Of a DNA stretch of 64,000 nt, positions 44,804-54,138 are shown piece by piece. Every line of letters begins with the position of its first letter. Position 1 is the stretch's first letter. The stretch is from Methylophaga nitratireducenticrescens. Lineage in GTDB: Bacteria; Pseudomonadota; Gammaproteobacteria; Nitrosococcales; Methylophagaceae. The stretch covers positions 2,489,001 to 2,553,000 of the forward strand of contig NC_017857.3 in NCBI RefSeq assembly GCF_000260985.4, read 5' to 3'. Made by a program: the position numbers and the translations under genes. A model generated the notes under the pieces. The model saw only the letters and a program-made list of their open reading frames with translations. It had not been told where the DNA came from and searched no databases.

Positions 44804-46087
44804 TCATAAGCTCGTGGATCCATCTCTCTCTTTTTGTTGAAAAATCACTGTTACTATTGTTCCGTGACCAAGAGTGCTATCTAGGGTGATAGTCCAGTGC
44901 AATCGATCACAAATTCTTCTAACGATATTCAGTCCTAGTCCTGTGCCCCCAACCTTGGAACTGTAACTACGCTCAAACACTTGTGACAGTTTGTCAGCAG
45001 GGATACCTTCACCTGTGTCGCTGACGGAAAATTCTTTGTCACGGAGGTGAATCCTTATGTTTCCTCCATGAGTATGCTCGATGGCATTTCGCAGCAGATT
45101 GCTAATGGTTATTTGCACCAGATTAACGGGCAGAAATAATTGTGGCGAGCCCACATAATTACGTTCTATCAGCACTGAATTGTCAGCGATCTGGTCTGCA
45201 TAATCTTCCAGACATTGATCTATCAAAGCTACGAGATCGATAGGGCTGTCCTGATAGATCTGGCTGCTTTCTTCGCGCGACAAAAGAAGCGTTGCTTCGA
45301 TGAAGGCAAGCATTTCTGTGCAAGCTCGGTTTATACGTTCCAACGCTCGCTGCGACGCAGGGCTATGAGTATCGGCCGAGAGTACATCCAGGGCGCCCAT
45401 CATCACTGTCAGCGGCGTGCGTAGCTCGTGACTTGCGGCTGCAGTAAAAGATCGCTCCCTTTCGACAAATTTTTCCAAACGTTCCTGATACTTGTCAAAC
45501 GAGGAAGCAATCTGACCGATCTCCGTGCCGACATAATCATCAGCAATACGTAAGCCGGTTTGTCCCGGCTCAATATCAGTGAGTCGCCGCGACAGATTCT
45601 GCACCGGTGCCAATATAGCCCGTGTAGCACTCAAACCCATGACAATCGCCACGATCAATACCAGAAAAAGACCATAGAGAAGCATACGTAATACAGCATG
45701 TTCCTGTGCTTCCCACTCGGTAATATCGTAGGTCAAATAAACAGGACTCCCATTCCATTCGCCCACTTCAACCTGATAAACCGAACCTCCCATCGAGACC
45801 GTGTGATGAGATCCTGGCTCCAACTCAGCAAACTCGGGGGCAATATTTGTGCTTTTCTCACCAATATGAAACTCCCAGCCGGTGAACAATGTATTTTCAT
45901 GATAAGTACCATCATCCAGTTGTGCCGTTAGCACCCGCAACTGCTCAGCCACCATGTCACCGAAAACTCTTGCCTCCAGTTGTGACTTGATGAGCAAAAC
46001 CCCTCCTGCAAACAAAAAACTAGTGACGCTGACGATGAGTACAAGTGCAGCGAGTATTCGAAATTTAAGGGATGCTTTAGATTTCAT
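44804..46087 (-). CDS. two-component sensor histidine kinase
   Basis: The 427-residue protein has transmembrane segments at about 10-32 and 133-155, with a periplasmic sensor region between them, then HAMP, the HisKA box (TAAASHELRTPLTVMMGALDVL) and the HATPase motifs NLLRNAIEH, VSDTGEGIPADKL and GGTGLGLNIVRRICDRL. It phosphorylates the response regulator, whose stop overlaps its start by 4 bases. The divergent RND exporter genes suggest that the signal is a metal ion or envelope stress. No obvious metal-binding cluster is seen in the sensor region. Confidence 0.9.
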   Translation of the reverse strand: MKSKASLKFRILAALVLIVSVTSFLFAGGVLLIKSQLEARVFGDMVAEQLRVLTAQLDDGTYHENTLFTGWEFHIGEKSTNIAPEFAELEPGSHHTVSMGGSVYQVEVGEWNGSPVYLTYDITEWEAQEHAVLRMLLYGLFLVLIVAIVMGLSATRAILAPVQNLSRRLTDIEPGQTGLRIADDYVGTEIGQIASSFDKYQERLEKFVERERSFTAAASHELRTPLTVMMGALDVLSADTHSPASQRALERINRACTEMLAFIEATLLLSREESSQIYQDSPIDLVALIDQCLEDYADQIADNSVLIERNYVGSPQLFLPVNLVQITISNLLRNAIEHTHGGNIRIHLRDKEFSVSDTGEGIPADKLSQVFERSYSSKVGGTGLGLNIVRRICDRLHWTITLDSTLGHGTIVTVIFQQKERDGSTSL

Positions 46088-46767
46088 GGTAGTGATGGCT
46101 CGGCAACCAGTCGGTAGCCCGCTCCATGAATAGTGTGAATCAGTTTGGTGGCGAACGGTTTATCAACCACATTGCGCAGGCTATAGATATGCATCCGCAA
46201 CACATCATTATCGGGCAGCATATCTCCCCATATGTGCTGCTCCAGTTCTTCACGGGTGACAACACGATGGGTATTTCTCATCAACAGCTCTAGCACTTTG
46301 CGTTGCACTGGATTGAGTTCCAACAGCTTACCAGCTCTTGTGGCAGCGAGAGTCTGCGGGTCGTAGTGTAAATCGCCCACTATCAACGTCCGTGGTGTGT
46401 GGAAGCTGCCACGCTTTATCAGTGCCTGCAGCCGCACTTCGAGCTCCTTCACGGAAAAGGGTTTCACAAGATAATCGTCGGCCCCCGCCTGAAACCCTTC
46501 TAACTTATCGTCAAGCTGATCACGGGCTGTCAGCATCAGCACCGGCACATCGTTGCTGCCTTCATTCCGCAGACGCCTGCATACCTCCATGCCATTAAGT
46601 CCCGGCAGCATGATATCAAGGACGATCACGTCATAACGCTCGCTAAGCGCGAGCTTCAATCCATGTGGTCCGGTTGTAGCAAAATCGAGCACATGTCCCT
46701 TGGGTTCGAGATAGTCAGCAATGTTCGCCGCGATGTCGCGGTTGTCTTCGATCACTAGCACTTTCAC
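46084..46767 (-). CDS. OmpR-family response regulator
   Basis: The 227-residue protein has a receiver domain (KVLVIEDNRDIAANIADYLEPKG; phospho-acceptor Asp in DVIVLDIMLPGLNG; LMLTARDQ; DDYLVKPF) and a C-terminal winged helix (LELNPVQRKVLELLMRNTHRVVTREELEQHIWG...LRMHIYSLRNVVDKPF...IHTIHGAGYRLV). The GTG at 46767 is the likely start because AAGGAGG lies 5 bases upstream; the frame extends further upstream. It is divergent from the RND operon. Confidence 0.9.
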   Translation of the reverse strand: MKVLVIEDNRDIAANIADYLEPKGHVLDFATTGPHGLKLALSERYDVIVLDIMLPGLNGMEVCRRLRNEGSNDVPVLMLTARDQLDDKLEGFQAGADDYLVKPFSVKELEVRLQALIKRGSFHTPRTLIVGDLHYDPQTLAATRAGKLLELNPVQRKVLELLMRNTHRVVTREELEQHIWGDMLPDNDVLRMHIYSLRNVVDKPFATKLIHTIHGAGYRLVAEPSLP

Positions 46768-46863
46768 TGCCACCTCCTTACACCAATCGATAACTTTGTC
46801 AGTCTCCATCAGCGCATGTCAAAAAAAAGTCAACTCAATGGGTTGACAATTTTTTTACAACCT

Positions 46864-46881
46864 CTGACTTAGGCTGACGTA
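46864..46881 (+). promoter_or_regulatory. possible response-regulator binding repeats in the divergent promoter region
   Basis: CTGACTTA and CTGACGTA form a direct repeat with 10-bp spacing, about 40 bases before the exporter start. Direct repeats at 10-11 bp are usual for OmpR-family regulators. A TTGACA sequence lies just upstream. Confidence 0.35.
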
Positions 46882-46923
46882 AAAGCTTTCACCCTCCCAC
46901 TTTATATAGGGAAACTTTACAAA

Positions 46924-48180
46924 GTGAAAAAAACGTACATACAACGCCTTACAACACTGACCATTTTAGTTGTGCTCATGACCACGCCAAATCTGCATGC
47001 TCAGGAACTCGATCATGCGCCACTTACCACGACTCAAAATTTAAATTTTACTACCCTGCTGGAACAAACATTGGCACACGCACCTGAAGCTTTGGAAACC
47101 GAAGTACGGACAGAGCAGGCGCAGGCCATGGTAGATGTTGGTGAAAGCTGGATTGCTGGCCGGCCAAGCGCGCAACTAGACTATATCGATGATCAAATGC
47201 TCAGTGACCTGGGTGAACGCGAGCTCACTTATGGCATCACTTTACCCCTGTGGCGATCTGGTGAGAGGAACACCATGCAAGCCCGGGGACAACAATACAA
47301 TGCCCAGGTAGCAGCGTGGCAAGAAGCTTTTACTTTGAGTATGGCAGGAAGACTACGCCAGGTACTGGCAGACATGCAGGATGCAGATACTCTATTGGCA
47401 ACAGAACAACAGGCTACAGCAGATGCTCGGCAACTATTGTCAATCGCTGAGTCCTTGCACTCTGCGGGCGAAACCGCACGGCGTGATGTTTTGCAGGCTC
47501 GTACACTGTTGCTGGCCCAGCAACGAAATGAACTGGCTGCAGAGGCTGCCCGTGTTGATGCTGAACGTAATTACCAGATGCTGACCGGTCTAACTACGCG
47601 ACCTGCAAAGCCGCATGTCGAAATAATCCAGACAACCGAAGAAGTTAGTCCAGAACATCCTCTATTGCGGCTGTTAAGAAGCGATATTGATCTGGCAGCC
47701 GCCGAAATCGACAAGACAGAATTGGATGCACTAGGCAGCCCCACTCTCAGCATTGGCTCACGTCGACAAAGAGCCGGTAACCAAAACGATTATCAAGATG
47801 CCTTGGCACTCTCAGTAACCATCCCTTTCGGTGGTCGCGCACATGTCAATGCTTCCACAAGTTCGGCGCGCCGAAACAAGGTCGACGCTGATGTGCGCTA
47901 CCTCAATACTTACCGCGAGTTGAACCTGCAACTTCACGAGGTTGCACACGAGCTTTTCACATTGAATGAATCTCTGCCACTCAGCAAGGAGCAGGCCCAG
48001 CTGGCACGTCAGCAGTGGGAGATGGCAAAAACCGCTTTCGTTACTGGCGAAACCGATATAAGTCAGGTAGTCATCGCCTTGCAGCAGACGCGCCGGAGTG
48101 CCCGTGATCTTGAAGTGATTACTCTGCGACAAGCCCGCCTGATTACTGAATTTAACCAAATCGTTGGAGTCCTGCCATGA
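46924..48180 (+). CDS. outer-membrane efflux protein, CzcC/TolC family
   Basis: The 418-residue protein has a signal peptide (about 1-26) and the OEP helical repeat structure, with TLEVITLRQARLITEFNQIVGVLP near the end and IPFGGRAHVNASTSSARRNKVDADVRY in the second repeat. It should form the outer-membrane channel of the tripartite exporter encoded by the next two genes. GTG start. The stop overlaps the next start by 4 bases (ATGA). Confidence 0.85.
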   Translation: MKKTYIQRLTTLTILVVLMTTPNLHAQELDHAPLTTTQNLNFTTLLEQTLAHAPEALETEVRTEQAQAMVDVGESWIAGRPSAQLDYIDDQMLSDLGERELTYGITLPLWRSGERNTMQARGQQYNAQVAAWQEAFTLSMAGRLRQVLADMQDADTLLATEQQATADARQLLSIAESLHSAGETARRDVLQARTLLLAQQRNELAAEAARVDAERNYQMLTGLTTRPAKPHVEIIQTTEEVSPEHPLLRLLRSDIDLAAAEIDKTELDALGSPTLSIGSRRQRAGNQNDYQDALALSVTIPFGGRAHVNASTSSARRNKVDADVRYLNTYRELNLQLHEVAHELFTLNESLPLSKEQAQLARQQWEMAKTAFVTGETDISQVVIALQQTRRSARDLEVITLRQARLITEFNQIVGVLP

Positions 48181-49268
48181 GCTTTTTTTTCCGCAAGAAA
48201 TTCATTGTGGCTGTTTTGGCAATTTTTTCCGCATCTCTCAGTGCTCAGGAGATCGTGCCTATTAACAGTGAAGATGTAACCAGGATGGGGATTGTCTTTG
48301 CTCCAGCCATACCAGTGGACACGAGCTCCGGCGCACGATATGCCGCGACAGTCGTCAACTCACCGGACAGTGCTGCAAGCCTGACAACACCTTGGGCCGG
48401 TACACTGGTTTCATGGAACCTCATACCCGGACAGAGTGCAAGTGCGGGCACTATTCTCGCCACCTTCAGTAGTCCTTCCATCTTGCCACTGCAAAATACC
48501 TGGATCGATGCCGTCTCTGCTCTGGAAGGAGCCGACTTCGAACTGCGCAAAGACGAGTCTCTATACACAGAGGGCGTTATCTCGAAACAGCGTCTGACAA
48601 AGACCCGACTGCTAAAACAACAGGCCATGTCCGCTGAACGCACTGCGCGATCACATCTGGCACAAGGCGGTTTCGATAGAGCAAAACTCGAGGCGCTGCG
48701 CAAGCAGGGTTCGGGCCTGGGAGAATTCTATTTGGTGGTGCAGGAGGATGGCGTCCTGTCCCAGCGCATGTATAACGTCGGCAGCTATGTAGAGGCTGGA
48801 CAAATCATCGCCACACTGAATGCAGGCACTCGCCGCTGGATCAGCGCTCAGGTTCCTGCCAAAGCAGCAGAAGCATTGGAGATTGGCCATCAGCTGAGTA
48901 TTGCCAATAGTGGCGAGACATTGACGTTGCGCCAGAAGGACCTGGTCATCGACAGCAGTAATCAGACTATTAAATTGCTGGCGGAGTTTGATGCCGATAC
49001 TTCCTTCACCACGGGGCAGGTCTTATCGCTTGTGCTGCCACCGGTCGGCAAGGGTGTGCTCATTCCTGACCGTGCGGTCGTGCATACTGGCGGGGAGACA
49101 ATAATTTATGTGCGAACGGCTGCAGGGATTGAAGCACGTACTTTGGAACTGCAATCCATCGGTACTGACTATCTGGCATCCGAAGGCATTGCGGTTGGCG
49201 AAGAGATCGTCATTCAGGGCACCGCCGTTCTCAAGGGTATTCAACTTGGATTAGGTGGAGCTGAATAA
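48177..49268 (+). CDS. RND efflux periplasmic adaptor (CzcB-like)
   Basis: The 363-residue membrane fusion protein has a signal peptide (about 1-22, ...ASLSAQ), a lipoyl-like part (TPWAGTLVSWNLIPGQSASAGTILATFSSP), a helical hairpin (about 115-170), the second lipoyl half (VQEDGVLSQRMYNVGSYVEAGQIIATL) and a beta-barrel end. It links the inner-membrane pump to the outer-membrane channel. There is no His-rich metal-binding region like that of some CusB/CzcB proteins. Its last base is the first base of the next start. Confidence 0.86.
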   Translation: MSFFFRKKFIVAVLAIFSASLSAQEIVPINSEDVTRMGIVFAPAIPVDTSSGARYAATVVNSPDSAASLTTPWAGTLVSWNLIPGQSASAGTILATFSSPSILPLQNTWIDAVSALEGADFELRKDESLYTEGVISKQRLTKTRLLKQQAMSAERTARSHLAQGGFDRAKLEALRKQGSGLGEFYLVVQEDGVLSQRMYNVGSYVEAGQIIATLNAGTRRWISAQVPAKAAEALEIGHQLSIANSGETLTLRQKDLVIDSSNQTIKLLAEFDADTSFTTGQVLSLVLPPVGKGVLIPDRAVVHTGGETIIYVRTAAGIEARTLELQSIGTDYLASEGIAVGEEIVIQGTAVLKGIQLGLGGAE

Positions 49269-52200
49269 TGTTGTCTTCACTGATTCAATGGTCACTCAGC
49301 CAACGGCTACTGGTCTTGTTGCTGTCAATACTGTTACTTGGCTTTGGTGGCCGCGCACTGCTCAATATTCCCATTGATGCCTTCCCCGATATTTCGCCGA
49401 CACAAGTAAAGATCATCATCAAGGCGCCGGGAATGACCCCGGAAGAAGTAGAGTCACTTATCACACAACCTGTGGAAGTAGAATTGTTGGGCATCCCGTT
49501 CCAAACCATGCTGCGCTCCATCTCCAAGTACGCACTGACCTCCATCACACTGGATTTTGAGGACGGTACCGACATCTACTGGGCTCGCCAACAGGTCACC
49601 GAACGACTCAGCAATGTCTGGGACAATCTACCCGGTGGCATCAGCGGCGGACTGGCGCCGATGAGCACACCTCTGGGCGACATGTTTATGTTCACCATCG
49701 ACAATCCATCCATGACACTGGAGGAAAAGCGCTTCCTGCTCGACTGGACCATTCGTCCGGCGCTGCGTAACGTGCCCGGAGTTGCTGATGTGAACTCGCT
49801 CGGCGGCTTTGTGCGCACCTATGAAGTCAAACCTCTTCGTGAAGCCATGAGAGCAATGGGCATTAAGTTGCAGGATATCGCCGACGCACTCAGCACCAAC
49901 AACAAAAATGATGGTGCCGGACGGATCGATCAGGGAGAGGAAGTCATTCTGGTTCGCGTAGAAGGGGCGATTAACGGCTTTGAAGACATCAGCAATACGT
50001 ACGTCGTAAATGCTGAGGGCGATCGCATTCCGCTATCAGAAGTGGCACGTATCACCACGGGTAGTATGGAGCGCTACGGCGCGGTTACCGCGGATGGTGG
50101 AGCGGAAGCCGTACAGGGCTTGGTGATCGGGCTGCGTGGAGCCAATTCCCGTGAAGTTGTGCAGGGCGTTAAATCCAGGCTGCAGGCGTTGCAAGATACC
50201 TTACCAGAAGGCACGCAGATCAGAGTCTTTTATGACCGTACGGTACTGATCGAAAGTGCTGTAGGCACAGTATCTTCTGCCCTTCTGGAAGCCGTGGTTT
50301 TGGTTATCATTCTGCTTGGTTTGTTCCTTGGCAATGTGCGTGCCGCACTTACTGTGGCTGTCATCCTGCCCTTATCAGCCTTGTTCACGTTTCTCATGAT
50401 GGGAAATATGGGGATGTCAGCCAATCTGATGAGCCTGGGGGGACTGGTTATTGCGATCGGCATGCTGGTCGACTCATCCATCGTGATCGTCGAAAACATT
50501 GTGTCATCACTTGCGCATCAGCGCGGCACACGCCGACTGCCACACCTGCATATTATCTACCGTGCCGTGCGGGATGTGGCGGCCCCTGTGACCTCCGGTA
50601 TCATCATCATTGTCATCGTGTTCCTGCCGCTACTGACACTGGAAGGGCTGGAAGGAAAACTTTTCGGTCCTGTAACGATAACCATCGTCTTCGCCTTACT
50701 TGGATCGCTGTTGTTATCCCTGACCCTGATTCCCGTCATTGCGTCATTCCTTGTCCGCTCTGATGCCCATGCTGAGCCTTGGCTGAGCCGAACCCTGGCA
50801 AAAACCTATAAGCCTTTGTTGCGTAAAGCACTGCTTCACCCCATCGTGGTTTTAAGTGCCGCAGGGGTTTTGCTGGCAGCCAGCTTTGTGGTGTTTCCAC
50901 TGATTGGCAAGACCTTCATGCCCACCATGGATGAAGGCGATATCCTCATTCAACTGGAAACAATTCCGTCGATCAGCCTCGAAGCAAACACTCGCATCGT
51001 GCTTCAGGTCGAACGTGCGATTCTCGAAGAGGTACCGGAGGTTGCACGCATCGTCTCACGTATCGGTTCAGATGAGATGGGCATGGATCCGATGGGACTG
51101 AACGAGACTGATATTTTCCTGCAGTTACGTCCCGTCGAAGAATGGGGCGTCGCGACCAAGGCAGAACTTGAACAGCATCTTCGCGAGGTAATGGATCGTT
51201 TCGTCGGTCTTAATTATGGATTTACGCAACCGATCGACATGCGCGTATCGGAGATGCTCACTGGCTCGCGTGGTGATGTCGCCATCAAACTGTTCGGCCC
51301 CGACCTGACCACACTCAACGCCCTTGCGCAACAGATCGCTACGCAAGTGGAGACCATTCCCGGTGCCATTGATACCTTTGCAACACTCAACGAGGGCGCT
51401 CAGTATCTACAGGTGAGCATCGATCGCATCATGGCCGGGCGGCTGGGGCTGGATGCTGATGCACTGCAGCTTCGTCTGCGTGCAGAGATTGAAGGTGTCA
51501 ACGTCGGCAATGTCATTGAAGGCAGTGCACGCATACCCCTGATGCTGCGCTACGCAGCCATTGAAGGTGATGGTCTGGCGCGTCTAAACGACAGCTTCAT
51601 TGACTTGCCTGATGGTGGCAAGATTCCGCTTTCAGAGATAGCCACTGTCGCCCGTGTTGAAGGACCCATTCTAATTTCCCGTGAATCCGGTCAGCGTTTC
51701 AGTGTTATCCGCACCGATGTGGCAGAACGGGATCTGGTGGGCTTTGTAGAAGATGCACAGGCTCTAATCGCAGACAATGTCGAGCTGCCGGATGGATATC
51801 ATCTGGAATGGGGCGGCGAGTTCGAGAATCAGCAGCGTGCGGCCGCACGTCTAATGCTCGTGGTGCCGCTCGCGCTTGCATTAATTGCACTACTGCTGTT
51901 TCTGACGTTCCATTCCATTAAACAGACGCTGATAATTCTGTCTAACATTCCCTTTGCCCTGACAGGCGGACTGATCGGTTTGTGGGTGACCGGTGAGTTC
52001 CTGTCTGTGCCTGCATCGGTGGGGTTCATCGCTCTGCTGGGTATTGCAGTATTGAACGGCGTGGTGATGATGACCTACTTCAATCAATTACGAGCTAAAG
52101 GTCTGGATATTGCCACGGTGGTAACTGAAGGCGCACTGCGACGGCTGCGTCCGGTGATGATGACCGCTACGATCTGTGCTTTCGGCCTGGTGCCACTGCT

Positions 52201-52354
52201 GCTGGCTACCGGCCCAGGTTCTGAAATTCAACGTCCACTGGCGATCGTCGTGATCAGTGGACTGATCAGTTCCACCCTGCTGACCCTTTTTATGCTTCCA
52301 ATCATTTATAAGGCATTTCATCGTCCCCTCAACAGCTCTGGAGACAGTGTATGA
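49268..52354 (+). CDS. heavy-metal-type RND efflux permease (CzcA/CusA family)
   Basis: The 1028-residue inner-membrane pump begins RLLVLLLSILLLGFGGRALLNIPIDAFPDISPTQVKIIIKAPGMTPEEVESLITQPVE, the pattern of the HME branch of RND permeases. Twelve transmembrane segments and two large periplasmic loops are visible. TM4 contains AIGMLVDSSIVIVENI with the proton-relay Asp. It exports metal ions driven by protons; the ion cannot be fixed from sequence by eye. It is the third gene of the cluster. Confidence 0.9.
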   Translation: MLSSLIQWSLSQRLLVLLLSILLLGFGGRALLNIPIDAFPDISPTQVKIIIKAPGMTPEEVESLITQPVEVELLGIPFQTMLRSISKYALTSITLDFEDGTDIYWARQQVTERLSNVWDNLPGGISGGLAPMSTPLGDMFMFTIDNPSMTLEEKRFLLDWTIRPALRNVPGVADVNSLGGFVRTYEVKPLREAMRAMGIKLQDIADALSTNNKNDGAGRIDQGEEVILVRVEGAINGFEDISNTYVVNAEGDRIPLSEVARITTGSMERYGAVTADGGAEAVQGLVIGLRGANSREVVQGVKSRLQALQDTLPEGTQIRVFYDRTVLIESAVGTVSSALLEAVVLVIILLGLFLGNVRAALTVAVILPLSALFTFLMMGNMGMSANLMSLGGLVIAIGMLVDSSIVIVENIVSSLAHQRGTRRLPHLHIIYRAVRDVAAPVTSGIIIIVIVFLPLLTLEGLEGKLFGPVTITIVFALLGSLLLSLTLIPVIASFLVRSDAHAEPWLSRTLAKTYKPLLRKALLHPIVVLSAAGVLLAASFVVFPLIGKTFMPTMDEGDILIQLETIPSISLEANTRIVLQVERAILEEVPEVARIVSRIGSDEMGMDPMGLNETDIFLQLRPVEEWGVATKAELEQHLREVMDRFVGLNYGFTQPIDMRVSEMLTGSRGDVAIKLFGPDLTTLNALAQQIATQVETIPGAIDTFATLNEGAQYLQVSIDRIMAGRLGLDADALQLRLRAEIEGVNVGNVIEGSARIPLMLRYAAIEGDGLARLNDSFIDLPDGGKIPLSEIATVARVEGPILISRESGQRFSVIRTDVAERDLVGFVEDAQALIADNVELPDGYHLEWGGEFENQQRAAARLMLVVPLALALIALLLFLTFHSIKQTLIILSNIPFALTGGLIGLWVTGEFLSVPASVGFIALLGIAVLNGVVMMTYFNQLRAKGLDIATVVTEGALRRLRPVMMTATICAFGLVPLLLATGPGSEIQRPLAIVVISGLISSTLLTLFMLPIIYKAFHRPLNSSGDSV

Positions 52355-52680
52355 ACACGTCAACTCACGGACAAACTACCGAGGAAATCTGCATACTGAT
52401 GCTCAACATTGCACCGGAACTCGAAGAAGATTTGGTGGATTACCTGCTTTCCATTGAGCAGATTGTGGGCTTTAGCTCATACACCGTTTACGGACATGGT
52501 CAGCAGCAAGGACTTAGCGTGGCAGAGCAGGTCTCGGGGAGGCGCAAGCGTTCGCAATACGAATTGCTCGTGAGTGCGCCGACCATACCGATCATTCTCT
52601 CAGGACTGGCTGAAGCGGTAGGACGTGGCATCGTCTATTGGCAACAGCCTGTCAGTAATTTTGGCAGAATCGAATACTGA
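52351..52680 (+). CDS. DUF3240 family protein
   Basis: The 109-residue protein (EEICILMLNIAPELEEDLVDYLLSIEQIVGFSSYTVYGHG...QYELLVSAPTIPIILSGLAEAVGRGIVYWQQPVSNFGRIE) has a PII-like ferredoxin fold pattern and fits DUF3240, which usually follows CzcA-type permease genes. It may be a regulatory or metal-sensing partner of the pump. Its start overlaps the permease stop by 4 bases. Confidence 0.82.
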   Translation: MNTSTHGQTTEEICILMLNIAPELEEDLVDYLLSIEQIVGFSSYTVYGHGQQQGLSVAEQVSGRRKRSQYELLVSAPTIPIILSGLAEAVGRGIVYWQQPVSNFGRIEY

Positions 52681-52805
52681 TAGTGTTTATTTAGCAAATA
52701 ATGTTCAGTCAGTCCGGTTGAGATTCAATATCAATTTGGGCAACTTAGAATAATAAAAGCAAGTAATGTAGCTATACGAAAATTCATAAAAACTCCAAAT
52801 GTTAA

Positions 52806-52833
52806 AAAAAAAGGCGCTAAAAGCGCCTTTTTG
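52806..52833. terminator. bidirectional hairpin terminator
   Basis: AAGGCGCT-AAA-AGCGCCTT is flanked by an A run on the left and TTT on the right. It lies between the RND operon (plus) and the small lipoprotein gene (minus) and can serve both. Confidence 0.8.
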
Positions 52834-52856
52834 AATGCGATGTTAAATTACCGAAT

Positions 52857-53147
52857 TTATTCCTGCTTGATCAAATAAATATTTTTCAAGCCTTTAGGTG
52901 ACAGCGAACCATCATCGTTAATAATCAGGATTTCCTCATCCTCTTCGCTCAACTCAATCAATATCTGGTCACCATCAACTCTATATTCATATTCCTGCAT
53001 CTGTCCTTTTTCACGAATCATGACTTTGCCATTGGGTTCAAACGTGAAGTGATAGATGCCAATGTCATCAGCATAAGTGCCCTCCAACCCTGAGCTACAG
53101 GCTGTCAGCCAAAGAGAAAGTAGGCTAATAATAAGTATTTTTTTCAT
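52857..53147 (-). CDS. small lipoprotein of unknown function
   Basis: The 96-residue product has a signal peptide with lipobox LTAC (Cys17). The rest is a small beta-rich domain: SGLEGTYADDIGIYHFTFEPNGKVMIREKGQMQEYEYRVDGDQILIELSEEDEEILIINDDGSLS. The layout resembles the N-terminal domain of the 440-residue lipoprotein at 960-2282. It lies 11 bases downstream of the exported protein at 53159-53941 in one operon. Confidence 0.75.
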   Translation of the reverse strand: MKKILIISLLSLWLTACSSGLEGTYADDIGIYHFTFEPNGKVMIREKGQMQEYEYRVDGDQILIELSEEDEEILIINDDGSLSPKGLKNIYLIKQE

Positions 53148-53158
53148 CTGATTGTTCC

Positions 53159-53941
53159 TTATAAAGTAGGTTTACTACTACCAGCCAACCTTGCTTCAGT
53201 CGCTTCGGTTTGCAGCTGCTCAACCCATTCCATCGATTTCAGGTTAGCTTTCACCCACGTCGGTGCATCTATCATGGTGGCAGTGACTCTATTGGCTGGT
53301 GCATCGGGTTGTAACATGCCCATTTCGTATACGAGATAACCAGCACAATCATCAATACTGGTAAGTTTGGTATTTTGAAACCGATCCAGGAAATAACGGT
53401 TACCACTCGACAAAAAGATACTCTTCATAATCTGGTCAATATCCGGCGACATCACCAGATTGGTAGCGGAATAACAGCTCTGTTTTCCCTCTGGAAACCA
53501 CCAGACCAGACGACTCCCGATAGTCTGAGGTTCACCATATTTATCGTTAAGGGCCGCCATGTATTGACCTACCGTCGTGGGATTATTGCGTGTGGTGACC
53601 ATTCGAGTAATCGCCACAACCCGAGACTGTTCCGGTGGAGGCGAAAAATTCACAATGAAGCTATCCTGATCCCGGCCTTTTTCCCCCATCACATCTTTTC
53701 CTGCCGTCACGCTATGCAGGAAAGTCTCTGTTTTGTGGAGTTCAGCCCCGTCGTGGTAATGAAAAAATTGATGTTGTTGCTGAATACTTTCCGGTTTCGC
53801 GCCATAATCAAGCAGCGTCTTTTCTACTTCTTCAAAGCTCATACCTAATTTCAGTCCGACAATATCAAAATCATTGGCCTGAACTGTCGTCATAAAACTA
53901 AAACAAAAAACGGTAAAAATAACCCTTTTAAGCTGTTTCAT
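53159..53941 (-). CDS. exported protein with DIVGL-type domain, unknown function
   Basis: The 260-residue protein has a signal peptide (about 1-22, ...TTVQA|NDF). The mature part begins DFDIVGLKLGMSFEEVEKTL and later has LNDKYGEPQTIGSRLVWWFPEG (about 131-152). Both motifs also occur, in the same order and spacing, in the C-terminal half of the lipoprotein at 960-2282. The ATG at 53941 follows GGAGGAGGGG directly, which supports it over an upstream start. No function is known to me. Confidence 0.72.
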   Translation of the reverse strand: MKQLKRVIFTVFCFSFMTTVQANDFDIVGLKLGMSFEEVEKTLLDYGAKPESIQQQHQFFHYHDGAELHKTETFLHSVTAGKDVMGEKGRDQDSFIVNFSPPPEQSRVVAITRMVTTRNNPTTVGQYMAALNDKYGEPQTIGSRLVWWFPEGKQSCYSATNLVMSPDIDQIMKSIFLSSGNRYFLDRFQNTKLTSIDDCAGYLVYEMGMLQPDAPANRVTATMIDAPTWVKANLKSMEWVEQLQTEATEARLAGSSKPTL

Positions 53942-54138
53942 CCCCTCCTCCTTGAAATTCGCTGGAAATAATTCCAACTTTCCTTTTAAGTTATTTTTCC
54001 ATAAAAGACAAGTACTTAAATTACTTCTTACGATGATGTTGCTTCACATTAAGGCTTAAGTAAGCAGAAGGCAGGACAATAAGTATTTAGAAGTTAAGCA
54101 ATGTCTTAACAGCATCCGCCACCATCTAGAGGTTGTGC

